A stretch of 64,000 bases of DNA from positions 137,177,009 to 137,241,008 of the forward strand of contig NC_134834.1 in NCBI RefSeq assembly GCF_004210375.1. The letters run 5' to 3'. The stretch is from Tachypleus tridentatus. Its lineage: Eukaryota > Arthropoda > Merostomata > Xiphosura > Limulidae. Each line of letters begins with the position of its first letter. The stretch's first letter is position 1. Under the pieces are notes generated by a model. It searched no databases. It had not been told where the DNA came from and was given only the letters and a program-made list of their open reading frames with translations. This document shows positions 34,661-45,805 of this stretch, piece by piece. The position numbers were made by a program, and so were the translations under genes.

Positions 34661-35582
34661 AGAAGTTGTGTGTTTCGCCCATTGTGCCGAATTTTATTTG
34701 AATATTTTTTGTTGATTGATCAAAACATACAAGCTCTTTGCTGCACTTACATGTAACACCGTAAGTGGGATGTGCTGATGGTACATGTTATTTTGGTTTA
34801 GACTGGGTAAAAATGTCTTAAGCCCCACAAGCATTACAGACTTAAATATCGGTACACGTGAACGTAACATATGACTGGAGACCGGGTTTTTGCCCCATAT
34901 ATAGACGAAAATTAAATTAAATCTGTACAAGCCCATCAGTATTGAGCTGTTAAAATTAAAAAAAAAAACTTGATAAAAGTGGCTTTTGTACTACAGATAG
35001 TATAGTTGTAGATATTAGTATAATAGATTACGATATACAATTGATAAAAGTGACTTCAGTGTCATAAGTAATATCGACTTGAATCTCGGCGCGCGCTACC
35101 TCTGTATAGGACAAATAAAAGTGAAACAAATTTAATTATCGGTTCACATGACAGGTAACATAATTATAATAAGACAAACATTGTGTTTAGTACTGACTTA
35201 GACAGGAATGATAAAACTTGTTCGATAATGCAGATTTGAATACTATTACAGTCATGACTGGGGATTATATATATCACAAGTAGCAGAACAGGTCTAAAGG
35301 GTGGATGGTATACGTTACTATGGTATAATGTTGACAAGAATGATTCCAGTGAGTCAGAGCTACGTGCTAGTACTATAGATCAGACAAGAACCACTGGTGC
35401 TACTGATCTAGGTGTCGTTACTCGTCAAGATTTTACTGAATGTGTGGAAGTAGTTGTAGTCACACAAATTATACAGCTCTTCAAAACTCTATGTAAAAAT
35501 ATCATTGTGTTTACTATATAAAAATTCACAACTTCCGCCTTCCCATATTAAGATTTACTTTTTACGCTCGATTCTTGTTTAC
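34661..35582. other. Possible very old tandem repeat, otherwise nothing
   Basis: Phrases such as 'ttgataaaagtg-ctt' (34970, 35041), 'gacaagaatgattccagtg' and 'acatgacaggtaacat' recur loosely between 34960 and 35480. I cannot define a unit with confidence. Confidence 0.3.
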
Positions 35583-35692
35583 AATTAAGCACAAATCTAC
35601 ACAATGGGCTATCTATGCTCTCCCCACCACGGGTATCTAAGTCTGGTCTTTAGCGTTTTAAACCCGCAAACATACTACTGTGCCACTTTTAC
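35583..35692 (-). mobile_element. SINE family 2 copy
   Basis: Minus-strand copy: tail complement 'AATTAAGCACAAATCTACAC', 'AATGGGCTATCTATGCTCTC', then the complement of box B and the head, ending 'CATACTACTGTGCCAC'. Confidence 0.8.
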
Positions 35693-35961
35693 ACTCGGAG
35701 TTAATCCCAGAGTTGTCTCAAACTTCATTGTGTTTTGTACAATATACCAACTTCCAAATTTCTACCAATGCTTATACGTCTTTGAATAAATATCTTGTGT
35801 TTGACAAACTACTTACAAAAATAGTTCGGAACTTTCGGCAGCTGTAAGTGAAATTTCGTAACCATAATTCAAGCTTACTGCTATGAATTTAATATAACTA
35901 TAAGAAATACGTTTACTGACAATGTTGAGCGAATTTAGTTCTAGCTAATCATTATACGAAT
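35693..35961. other. No feature recognised
   Basis: Short AT-rich interval. Confidence 0.4.
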
Positions 35962-36078
35962 TGTTTGTTTGTTTTTGAACGAAATCGCATTCGGCTGTCT
36001 GCTAATCTGCTGAGGAGAATCTAATCCCGGATTTTAGGGAAGTCTGGAGACTTACCACTGTTCGACCGATGATTGCTG
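35962..36078 (-). mobile_element. SINE family 3 copy, diverged
   Basis: 'GAGGAGAATCTAATCCCGGA' is the box-B complement, and 'TGGAGACTTACCACTGTTCG' follows at the head. The tail at the left is heavily mutated, with a GTTT run at 35962-35972. Confidence 0.6.
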
Positions 36079-36260
36079 TCGAAAGAGACAGTGTTATATC
36101 AAACTGTCTCTATAATTATTGCTTCTGAAATCTGTTTCGTTATTTATTAAAGATCCACTAAAGAAAGGAAAACACCGTTTAAAGTCTCTCCTCGCTAACA
36201 GAACATGAAAAAAGCTGATAAGCTCGGTTCCTTAATGGTGGAAGGTGAGACGTTACAGTG
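36079..36260. other. Flank of the GC-richer island
   Basis: Contains 36119-36150, a segment found again at 38164-38196 (see the junction entry). Confidence 0.4.
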
Positions 36261-37340
36261 AATGATATCTACTTCAGCGCCACCTGTAGTAGCATTAAGT
36301 AGTCTGAGAATGAATAGAAGCACCAGCTCCGTTAACATCTTTGCCGAGCGTTATATCGCAAGAGGGTGTAAAGGAACTCCTTTGCACATACTCTGTGTCT
36401 CATTCGTTTCTGCAGCCTACTCTTATATGAGAACACAAAGAAGGGAAACGTTATTCAAGCACACTGTGAAAATTCGAAATATGTTATAAGTGCGTACGAG
36501 TAAAATTAAAGGATAATATGTCTTATGGTTGCTGAACTGGTAGATTTATTGAAAATTATTCTGTAAACTATTGCACTCGTAGTACAAAAAACTGTTTTTT
36601 TGTGCTACACAGAGTTTGCTTTTATAAAGACTTTACATGGGAAAAGGAGAGAGAGAAAAAGAGAAAAACTAAGGAAAGCAAAGTAATGAATGTATTTTCA
36701 CAACTCGTTTATTTTATTATTTTATAGCTATTAAGTAACCGTGCAATATTGTTCTGTTATTTTATAGTTACTGAGTAACCAGATAATATTTCTCCTTAAA
36801 CCAATATCCATTGAGAGCAAATTATACTCTTTTTTTTTCAGGAACGAGATGATGACGTCACTTGCTCAGGAGTTAGTTAATAGTGGTTTATATCTGTAGT
36901 CCTTCAGATTGGTCATGATGTCTCGTGGAGCCTCGGTAACTTTGCTGGTGTATCGAGCAGACGCGTCACACGGAGTTGTGGCTCCTTAATCATACTGGGT
37001 TTCATGACGCTACCTCGCGAGCTACAATCCGCCACCTCATACGATTGTGCAGTGGAGAGTCTACTTATTATTCCCAGGATCACAAATATTATTGCTATGA
37101 TTTCGAGGATCAGTCAGGTTTGGCAAGACTGGAATCAGCTTTGGACAATATAAGTTGTGCTAAAAGACTTAAGTACAGTAAATGCAATAATGATTCCTTA
37201 TGCTACCTGTGTTTGTTTCGGTTCTCGGAGACGAGTTCCTGGACGAACGCCACTACTAACAAGTACAGATCAGGTTCGTATAGTTACACCTTTATAAAGC
37301 TTGAATTAGGTCAGTGGTTAGATTTCTGAACTAGAAATAT
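36261..37340 (+). other. GC-richer island, possible exons or promoter; frame at 36976-37329
   Basis: Two less AT-rich stretches (36260-36480 and 36840-37320) stand out. The first holds a 75-codon ATG frame at 36262. The second follows a pyrimidine run and CAG at about 36828-36841 that resembles a splice acceptor, contains the CRE palindrome TGACGTCA at 36853-36860, and holds a frame open from about 36940 to 37329. That frame has no ATG near its start, as expected of an internal exon. Its peptide has cysteine-rich parts (SLCYLCLF) but no domain I recognise. A donor-like CAG-GTTCGT lies near 37272. Promoter plus first exons of a gene extending beyond the window is one reading; a dead unknown transposon is another. 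Confidence 0.25.
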
Positions 37341-37580
37341 TTCTAGGCTGAATAACGATTTAATCCGATCTCGATGTTTAAAGTAACTTAATAATTGTAA
37401 CGTTGTGCCACTGTTGGAAAAGAAAAAGGAAGTGGATTATATTTTGTTATAGGTATATATTTTTACATATGTAGAAACATATTGTCCAATATTACATTTT
37501 AAATGGTTAATGCGCCATCATATGCTATCTTAATTTTACTTTAAAACAAAAGATTATTTTAAACGTTAATTCATTATCAT
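37341..37580. other. No feature recognised
   Basis: Short AT-rich interval. Confidence 0.4.
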
Positions 37581-37692
37581 CAGTTGTTTGTTAGTAATTA
37601 AGCACTAAGTTACATAAAGGGATATATATGCTCTGCCAACCACGGGTATCGAAAATCGTTCCCAGAGGTGTGAGTTCACCACCATGGGACAA
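37581..37692 (-). mobile_element. SINE family 2 copy, diverged
   Basis: Tail complement 'TTAGTAATTAAGCACTAAGT', then 'CTCTGCCAACCACGGGTATC', then head complement near 'GGTGTGAGTTCACCACC'. Confidence 0.75.
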
Positions 37693-37903
37693 TCAATGAT
37701 TGTTATCACAATAAACAAATATAGGTACAATAGTGATGAATTTAACCTCTATACAAGTAACAAACAAATTAAAGAAAGATTAAAATTACGTAAGTAAATA
37801 TATTTATTTATATTATTTTGAATAATTCATTTCACGACTTTGTAAATGATCAAATTACTGAATGTTTCACAATATTTCTCAAATATCAATATCTTTAGCA
37901 TAA
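37693..37903. other. No feature recognised
   Basis: Short AT-rich interval. Confidence 0.4.
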
Positions 37904-38018
37904 GTGTTTTTCTTATAGCAAAGGCATATTGAGCTATCTGCTGTGTTTACCGAGGAGAATCGAACCTCTTATTTTAGAGTTCTAAATACATAAACCTACC
38001 GCTGTACAAGTAGGCCAC
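37904..38018 (-). mobile_element. SINE family 3 copy
   Basis: 'TTTTTCTTATAGCAAAGGCA', 'GAGCTATCTGCTGTGTTTAC', box-B complement 'GAGAATCGAACCTC', then 'CCTACCGCTGTACAAGTAGG' at the head. It is the clearest near-complete copy of family 3 here. Confidence 0.75.
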
Positions 38019-38136
38019 GAATATCTAAACGCAAATGTTTCAGAGCTTACACCATCTGTATAATTCCGTGTTAACATAATAACGTATTAAGTGTGTACAT
38101 CTTCTGTTTGTTTCTATACACAAAAATTCTAAGTGG

Positions 38137-38198
38137 CAACTTTGCTGGTGTATAGAGCAGACGGTTGCTTCTGAAATTGTTTCATTATTTATTCAAAA
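38137..38198 (+). repeat. Composite junction of two upstream segments in swapped order
   Basis: 38137-38163 matches 36937-36963 (25 of 26 bases: AACTTTGCTGGTGTA then GAGCAGACG). The adjoining 38164-38196 matches 36119-36150 ('TTGCTTCTGAAAT' then 'TGTTTC-TTATTTATT'). The two source pieces are about 800 bp apart and in the opposite order. Confidence 0.75.
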
Positions 38199-38209
38199 TG
38201 AAGCTTGTT

Positions 38210-41200
38210 TCACCCTGTGAAAATATTTAATATGCATGTTTTCGTAGTTCTGAGTGGCATACTAATATTTGGGACATACTTTATGTGTCATACAGTTTGT
38301 CAATATCTTCTGTTTCTTTATTTTTCACACAGTTTGTTAACATCTTCTGTTTCTTTAAGCATCATAGAGTTTGTTAAGATCTTCTATTTCTTTATGTGTC
38401 ATAATAATGTTTGTTAAGATCTTCTGTTTCTCTATGTTGCATACAGTTTGTTATCATCTCTATTTCTCTATGTGTCATACAGTTTGTTAACATCTTATAT
38501 TTTTTATGTGCTATACAGTTTGTTAACGTATTCTATTTCTTTATTTGTCATACAGTTTGTTAACATCTCCTATTTCTTTATGCGCCATACAGTTTGTTAA
38601 CATCTTCTGTTTCTTTATGTGTCATACAGTTTGTTCACATATTCTGTTTTTTATGGTTCATACAATTTGTTAATATCTTCTATTTCTTTCTGTCATACAT
38701 TTCATTAACATCGGTTTCTTTATGCATCATACAGTTTGTTAACAATTTCTGTTTCTCAAGATGTCATAGATTTTGTTAACATCTATTTCTTTATTTGTCA
38801 TACTGTTTGTTAAAATCTTCAGTTTCTCTATGTGCTGTACAGTTTGTTAACATCTTTTTCTTTGAGATGTTCTATTTCTTTATGTGCTATACAGTTAATT
38901 ATCAAATTATGCTTCTTTATGTTTCATAGTATTTGTTATGATCTTCTATTTCCTAATGTGTCATACAGTTTGTTAAAATCTATTGTTTCTTTATGTATCA
39001 TACAGTTTGTTAAGAACTTCTATTTTTTATGGTTCATACTGTTTGTTAAAGTATTCTCTTTCTTTATGTGTCATACAGTTTGTTAACAACTGTTGTTTTA
39101 AGTATTGTACAGTTTATTAACATCTTCTGTCTGTTAATGTGTCATACAGTTTGTTAATATCTTCTGGTTGTTTATGTTTCATACCGTTTGTTAATATCTT
39201 GTTTCTTTATATATGATACAATTTGTTAAGGTCTTCTGTTTCTTTATGTATCATGGAGTTTCTTAAGATCTTCAATTTCTTTATATGTCATACTATTTGT
39301 TAAGATCTTCCATTTCTTCATGTGTCATATAGTTTGTTATCATTTTCTGATCTCCATGTATCACACAGTTTGTTAATATCTTTTGTTTGTTTATGTTCCA
39401 TATTGTTTGTTAATATTTTCTCTATCTTTATGTATTATACAGTTTATTATGATCTTCTGTTTTTTGTGTTATACTCTTTGTTCATATCTTCTGTTTCTAT
39501 AAGTGTCATATAGTTTGTTATCATATTCTATTTCTTTATGTGCTATACAGTTTGTTAAGATCTTCTACTTCTTTGTTTGCAATACAGTTTGTTATCATCA
39601 TCTGTTTCTTGATGTATCATAGAGTTTCTAAAGATCTTCTATTTCTTTACATATCATACAGTTTGTTAAGATCTTCTATTTCTTTGTTTGCAATACAGTT
39701 TGTTATCATCATCTGTTTCTTGATGTATCATAGAGTTTCTAAAGATCTTCTATTTCTTTACATATCATACAGTTTGTTAAGATCTTCTATTTCTTTACAT
39801 ATCATACAGTTTGTTAAGATCTTCTATTTCTTTGTTTGCAATACAGTTTGTTATCATTATCTGTTTCTTAATGTATCATAGAGTTTCTAAAGATCTTCTA
39901 TTTCTTTACATATCATACAGTTTGTTAAGATCTTCTATTTCTTTGTTTGCAATACAGTTTGTTATCATCATCTGTTTCTTGATGTATCATAGAGTTTCTA
40001 AAGATCTTCTATTTCTTTACATATCATACAGTTTGTTAAGATCTTCTATTTCTTTACATATCATACAGTTTGCTAAGATCTTCTATTTCTTAATGTATTA
40101 CACAGTTTGTTAATATCTTCTATTTCTTTATGTGTCATACTCTTTGTTAAGATCTTCTATTTCTCTATATATCATACAGATTGTTATCATCTTCTATTTC
40201 TTTATGTGAAATACACATTGTTAACATCTTCTGTTTTTCTAGGTATCATACAGTGTGTTAAGATCATCTATTTCTTTATTATCATACAGTTTGTTAACAT
40301 CTCCTTTTTTTAAGTAACATACAAGTGGTTAGCATTTTCTATTTCTTTATGTGTCATACAGTTTGTTCACAACTTCAGTTTCTTTATGTATCATACAGTT
40401 TGTTAATATCTTATATTTTTTGTGTTCCATACATTTGTTAACATCTTCTGTTTCTTTATGTGTCATAAGGTTTGTTAATATCTCCTATTTCTTTATGTGC
40501 CATACAGTTTGTTAACAACTTCTATTTTTTTATGTCTTATAAAGATTGTTAACATTTTCTATTTCTTCAGGTATCATACAGTTTATTAATATCTTGTATT
40601 TTTTATGTCTTATAAAGATTGTTAACATTTTCTATTTCTTCAGTTTATTAATATCTTGTATTTCTTTATGTGTCACTCAGATTGTTAACATCTTCTGTTA
40701 CTTTGTGTGATACAGATTTTTAACATCTTCTATTTTTTTATGTATAATACAGTTTGTTAACATCTTATATTTCTCTATGTTTCATATTGTTTGTTAAGAT
40801 TTTTTATTTCTTTATATTTCATACACTTTGCAACATATTCTGTTTCTTAATGTATTCTACAGTTTGTAAACATATTTTATTTCTTTATGTTATACAGTTT
40901 GTTTATATATTCTGCTTCTTTAGGTATCATACAGTTTGTTAAGATCATCTATTTCTTTATGTGTCATGAAGTTTGTAATATCTTCTCTTTCTTTATGTAC
41001 TTTAGAGTTTGTTAAGATCTTCTATTTCTTTATGAATCCTACAGTTTGTTAAGATATTTTGTTTCTTTATCTGTCATACAGTTTATTAAGATCTTCTATT
41101 TCTTTATGTGGTAGACAGTTTGTTATCATCTACTGTTTCTTTATGTACCATACCGTTTGTTAGCATCTTCAACTTTATTGTGTGTCATGCAACTCGTCAA

Positions 41201-43140
41201 CATCTTCTGTTTTGTCATGTATCACATAGTTTTCTAGCACCTTCTATTTCTTAATGTGTGAAACTGAATGGTACCATCTTGTATTTTTTTTATGTCTGAA
41301 ATAGAACGGTACCATCTTGTATTTCCTTATGTGTTATACAGTTTGTTCACATCTTCAGTTTTTTTTTATGTATCATGCAGTTTGTTAATATTTTCTATTT
41401 CTTTATGTGTCATACTGTTTTTAACATCTGTTTTTTATGTGCCATACAGTTTGTTAATATCTTCTGTTTCTTTATTATCATAGAGTTTGTTGAGATATTA
41501 TATTTCCTTATGTGTCATACAGTTTGTTACATCTTCTGCTCTTCATGTATGAGACAGTTTGTTAAGATCTTCTGTTTCTCCATGTGTCATATAGTTTGTT
41601 ATCATCTTCTATTTCTTTATGTGCTCTAAAGTTTTTATCATGTCTCTTTATGTGTTATAGATTTGGTTAATATCTTCTTTTTGTATATGTGTCATACAAT
41701 TCGTTAACATCTTCTATTTCTTTATGTGTCGTACAGTTTGTTAACATCTTTTGTTTTTTTATGTGTGATACAGTTTGTTAAGATATTCTGTTTCTCGATG
41801 TGTCATGTAATTTTTATCATCTTCTGTTTCTCTATGTGCTACACACTTTATTAACATCTTCTTTTTCTTTAATATATATTTTTTATGTGCTGTACCATTT
41901 GTTATCAAATTCTGTTTCTTTATGTATCACAGAGTTTGTTAAGATCTTCTGTTTCTTTATTTGCTATACAATTTGTTAACATCATCTGTTTCTTTATGCA
42001 TCATATTTTTGTTAAGATCTTCTGTTTCTCTATGTGTCATACAGATTGTTATCATCTTCTGTTTCTTTATGTATCATACAGTTTGTTAACACTTTCTTTT
42101 TGTTAATGCATCATGCAGTTTCTTTAAGTATCATACAGTGTTTTAAGAACTTCAATTTTATTATGTGTCCTACAACTCGTCAATATTTTCTGTTTTGTCA
42201 TGTGTCACATAGTTGTTTAGCACCTTCTATTTCTTTATGTGTCACTCAGATTGGTAACATCTTCATTTTCTTTGTGTGCTATACAGTTTTTCAAGATTTG
42301 CTATTTCTTTATGTGCGATACTGTTTGTGAAGATCTACTGTTTTTTATGTATCAAACAGTTTGTTAACATCTTCTGTTTATTTTTGTATGATACACTTTG
42401 TTAAGATCTTCTGTTCCTTTTTGTATGATACAGTTTGTTAAAATTTTTTTTTCTTTATGTATCATATAGTTTGTTAAGATCATCTGCTTTTGAATGTGTC
42501 ATACAATTTGTTAAGATCTTCTATGTCTTTAAGTGTCATACAGTTTGTTAAATTCTTCTGTTTCTTTATGGGTCATGCAATTTGTTAACATCTTCTGTTT
42601 CTTTCTTATCACAGAGTTTGTTAAGATATTCTGTTTCTTTATGAGACGTACAGTTTGTTACAATCCTTTGTTTCTTTATATGCTATACAGTTTGTCATCA
42701 TATTCTCTTTCTTTATATATCATACAGTTTAACATCTTCTGTTTCTTTTTGTGCCATACTGTTTGTTATCATTATTTATTTCTTTACAATTTACAGTATG
42801 TTAGCATCTTCTGTTTCTTTATGTTATATATTATGTTAACATATTCTGTTTCTTTATGTTATATAGTATGTTAACATATTCTGTTTCTTTATGTTATATA
42901 GTATGTTAGCATCTTCTATTTCTTTATGTGCCCTACAGTTTCTTAATATCTTCTAATTCTTTACATACCATGAAGTTTGTTAACATCTTCTATTTCTTTT
43001 GGTGTCATACAATTTGTTAGCATTTTCTGTTTCTTTATGGGCCATATAGTTTATTATTGTCTTTTGTTTCTTTATGTATCGTACAGTTTGATAACATTTT
43101 CTATTTCTTTTGTGTGTCATACAGGTTATTTCATCTATAT
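38210..43140 (+). repeat. Large minisatellite, 37-bp unit, roughly 130 copies
   Basis: The consensus unit is 'ttctttatgtgtcatacagt' followed by 'ttgttaacatcttctgt'. Units vary at the same positions: tgt/tat before 'cata', and aaca/aaga/atca after 'tgtt'. A few are shortened by a few bases. Many plus-strand frames of 60-113 codons cross the array; they encode repeated hydrophobic Leu/Ile/Phe/Ser/Cys peptides with a 37-residue period where the stops of the unit have mutated. I regard these as by-products of the repeat, not genes. No transposon interrupts the array. Confidence 0.97.
39576..40056 (+). repeat. Higher-order repeat of three 37-bp units (111 bp)
   Basis: The trimer starting 'TTTGCAATACAGTTTGTTAT' begins at 39576, 39687, 39835 and 39946. 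Spacings are 111, 148 and 111, so one step carries an extra single unit. Copies differ at about one or two bases, so this is the youngest part of the large array. Confidence 0.93.
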
Positions 43141-43585
43141 AACATCAAGATGTGTCCAACATGCACATCTTCTGTGACACTTTGTGTAACGTAGTATTTT
43201 GAGCATGCATATCTAGTGATTCATACTTTGAACAATGTGTTCAATATTTAGGCATATTTAGTTTATGTAACTTTTTAATATATCGAGTAAGCGTAGACCT
43301 TGACTAATTTTGTGTTATGTACTTGTACGTTGAGGCGTAAATATTTTGATTCACTTATAATATCAGTATATTTAGTGTCTACATCTTTTTCACTTTCTTG
43401 TGTAAGATAATTTGGTGACCATATACGTGTTTTTTTCTTACTCTTTAAAAGAGAATAATATTTTTAGCATATACGTTTTCTTTCTCTCTGTGTGATACAA
43501 TGCTATCTCAATATGTATATATTTGTTTCACGTAACAATATGCACTGAATGCTTATATTTTGAGTCGCTCTCTCTGTAACACGAT
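43141..43585 (+). repeat. Decayed tandem repeat, unit roughly 55-60 bp
   Basis: Phrases like 'attttgagnnactttctgtgtaac' and 'gtgcatatatnttt' recur at about 43175, 43225, 43340, 43490 and 43560, and again after the SINE at 43890-44080. Confidence 0.5.
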
Positions 43586-43595
43586 AATGTGTAAA
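43586..43595 (+). repeat. Target-site duplication, left copy (10 bp)
   Basis: AATGTGTAAA is repeated at 43878-43887 across the SINE. Confidence 0.85.
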
Positions 43596-43877
43596 TGGGC
43601 CCGGCATGGCCAGGTGGGTTAAGGCGTTCGACTCGTAATCCGAGGGTCGCGAGTTCGAATCCCAGTCGCACCAAATATGCTCGCCCTTTCAGCCGTTACG
43701 ATCAATGTTACGATCAATCCCAGTATTTGTTGGTAAAAGAGTAGCCCAAGAGTTGGCTGTGGGTGGTGATGACTAGCTGCCTTCCCTCTAGTCTTACACT
43801 GCTAAATTAGAGATGGCTAGCGCAGATAGCCCTCGTGTAGCTTTGCGCGAAATTTAAAACAAAGAAAGAAACAAACA
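43596..43877 (+). mobile_element. SINE family 1 copy
   Basis: Full-length plus-strand copy starting 'GGGCCCGGCATGGCCAGGTG'. It has a small local rearrangement in the body, where 'TTACGATCAATG' is followed by 'TTACGATCAATCC'. The tail ends in 'AAAGAAAGAAACAAAC'. Confidence 0.96.
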
Positions 43878-43887
43878 ATGTGTAAAG

Positions 43888-44222
43888 GTGAAACATTTCT
43901 GAATCACTTTCTACAACATAGTTATATGTCTCGTTTAAACATATTCCATATGTTCCACCGTTTGTAACGTACACGTCCTCTTACGTTTTGTACGTGCAAC
44001 TTATGTGCGACTTAAAAATGTGTTTTTGAAGTGGTACACGAATTAAATTATAAATCAAGTGCATGGTTTCAAAATTGGTAAATAATTATTGAGATATGTT
44101 ATTTGGTTTATGTATTATATAAATATCGCTTGTTAATACATGTTAAATGAATACAAGAAAAATATATTTTTCGCTCTGCAACTTTGTATGTGTGATTGTG
44201 CAGAAATCAAGAAAACACAGAG
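43888..44222. other. End of the decayed repeat, then AT-rich DNA
   Basis: Two or three more degenerate units to about 44080, then nothing recognised. Confidence 0.4.
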
Positions 44223-44394
44223 GGAGAAACTTGTTTCTTTGTTTTTGAATTTCGCACTAAGCTACACGAGGGCTATCTGTGCTAGCCGTCCCTAATTTTG
44301 CAGTGTAAGACAAGAGGAAAGGCAGCTAGTCATCACTACCCACCGCCAGCTCCTAGGCTTCTCTTTTACCAACGAATAGTGGGGAGACACTTGT
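44223..44394 (-). mobile_element. SINE family 1 copy truncated at its 5' end, with target duplications
   Basis: The insertion proper is 44235-44382. GGAGAAACTTGT (44223-44234) and GGAGACACTTGT (44383-44394) flank it with one mismatch. The copy has tail and body only; the tRNA-like head is absent. The flanking duplication shows that the truncation happened at insertion. Confidence 0.88.
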
Positions 44395-45284
44395 ATCCTT
44401 TATTACTGATCCTTACCATTTAAGATTTTAATTTAATATAAAATATTTGAAATGTGTCATAGTTTATAAAGAATTGTTTCAGTTGGAGGTGTGATCTCAT
44501 GCTTGGTATAATAGGGTCTAACCGTTTTGAAGTCCAATATTTACGGCAGAAGCGAGCTTCTGAATGTTGAAACTTTCAAAACTGGGTATCTTGTTGATTA
44601 TTAAATATTTAAGTTGATGCTTGATTAGAAAAGGAAAAAGAGAACTTAATGTGAAATATTTACAACAAGAGTGAACTGAAATACTCACGGTAGTAACGAG
44701 TCTTCCTTTACTGAAGCATTTCCTCGAGGAGTGAAAATATGCACACAAAGCCAAGCCAGTGGTTTTTTGTTGTTGTTTTTTAACATGCAGTAGAATAATT
44801 CTACTGAGTAGATGAAGAATAGAAAGTGATATATGCAATCATTTTGATGAGGTAGAAGGAAATGAAATGAACCCCACACAGGAGAAAGAAGAAAGCTAGT
44901 TATCTTATTTTACAGTGGTTTAAAAAAGAAAGAAGATACGACAAAATTCAGTTCAGTACAAATGAAATAGAATCCGAAGAGCTTAGAGAATAAATGAAGA
45001 GAATGAAATGTAAGCAACCGTAATAGAAAGAAGAAAAAGGATCGTGGGCAGCATATAAGAAAGAGAAGAAGCAGATTGCAAACAATACACAAAGAAGAAA
45101 CAGAAATTATTGTAAATAACTGACAATGAAAAGGAGAAAAAACAGAAATGATTAACTTACATAGACGCAAAACGAATTCTCAACAGTCTACAACAATGAA
45201 AAGAAAAGAAAAATAATCAAATCCTCTTATCGATTGTAACATTTTCATTCTCAGAAAAAGCTGAGTTTTTCATATAAGCTTCCC
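44395..45284. other. AT-rich DNA, nothing recognised
   Basis: A purine-rich stretch (44880-45200) gives hydrophobic minus-strand frames that I read as compositional. No gene is visible. Confidence 0.4.
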
Positions 45285-45402
45285 AGTGGCTCAACCGCAC
45301 GTCTACAGACTTTCATGTGCTAAAATTAGGTGTTTCGATACTCGTGGTTGGCAGAACTCAGATACCTCATTGTGTAGCTTTGTGCATAATAAAACCAAAT
45401 AT
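45285..45402 (+). mobile_element. SINE family 2-like copy (CTCAACCG head)
   Basis: 'CAGTGGCTCAACCGCACGTC', then 'GGTGTTTCGATACTCGTGGT', then the shared tail 'TTGTGTAGCTTTGTGCATAA'. The head resembles that at 8627. Confidence 0.8.
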
Positions 45403-45534
45403 TTCAAATGAAGCGGAAACAGAGGAAGCGTGTTTTATTTTGAATAATCAACACTGGTATTGTTTCAGTTGAGAAAATTAAATTTTGTTAAAATAGTTTC
45501 GGTATTAAAAACTTCACAGACCTTCACTAACAAC
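45403..45534. other. No feature recognised
   Basis: Short AT-rich interval between two SINEs. Confidence 0.35.
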
Positions 45535-45805
45535 GCCCGACATGGAGAGGTGGTTAGAGCTCTCGACTCGTGATCTGAGGATCGTAGATTCGATTCTCCG
45601 TCACACCAAATGTACTCGCCATTTCAGCCGTAGGGGCGTTATTAGTTAGGTAAATCTCATTATTTGTTGATAAAAGAGTAGCCCAATAGTTGACGAGGGC
45701 TGGTGATAACTATCTGCCTTTCTTTTAGTCTTACACTGATAACTTAGTGACGGCTAGTGAAAATAGCCCTAATGTAGCTTTACGCGAAATTCAAAGCAAC
45801 CAGAC
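45535..45805 (+). mobile_element. SINE family 1 copy, diverged
   Basis: Starts 'CGCCCGACATGGAGAGGTGG', with 'GATTCGATTCTCCGTCACAC' as box B. Roughly 20 per cent different from the cleaner copies by eye. Confidence 0.92.

Noticed and set aside
38210..43140. CRISPR-like appearance of short regular repeats
   Set aside because: There is no separation into constant repeats and unique spacers; the whole 37-bp unit repeats. The window is eukaryotic and no cas genes are present.
38205..43177. Many plus-strand open frames of 60-113 codons encoding hydrophobic repeated peptides
   Set aside because: They follow the 37-bp repeat exactly, shift phase with it, and exist only where the repeat's stops have mutated. 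No start context or non-repeat part supports a gene.
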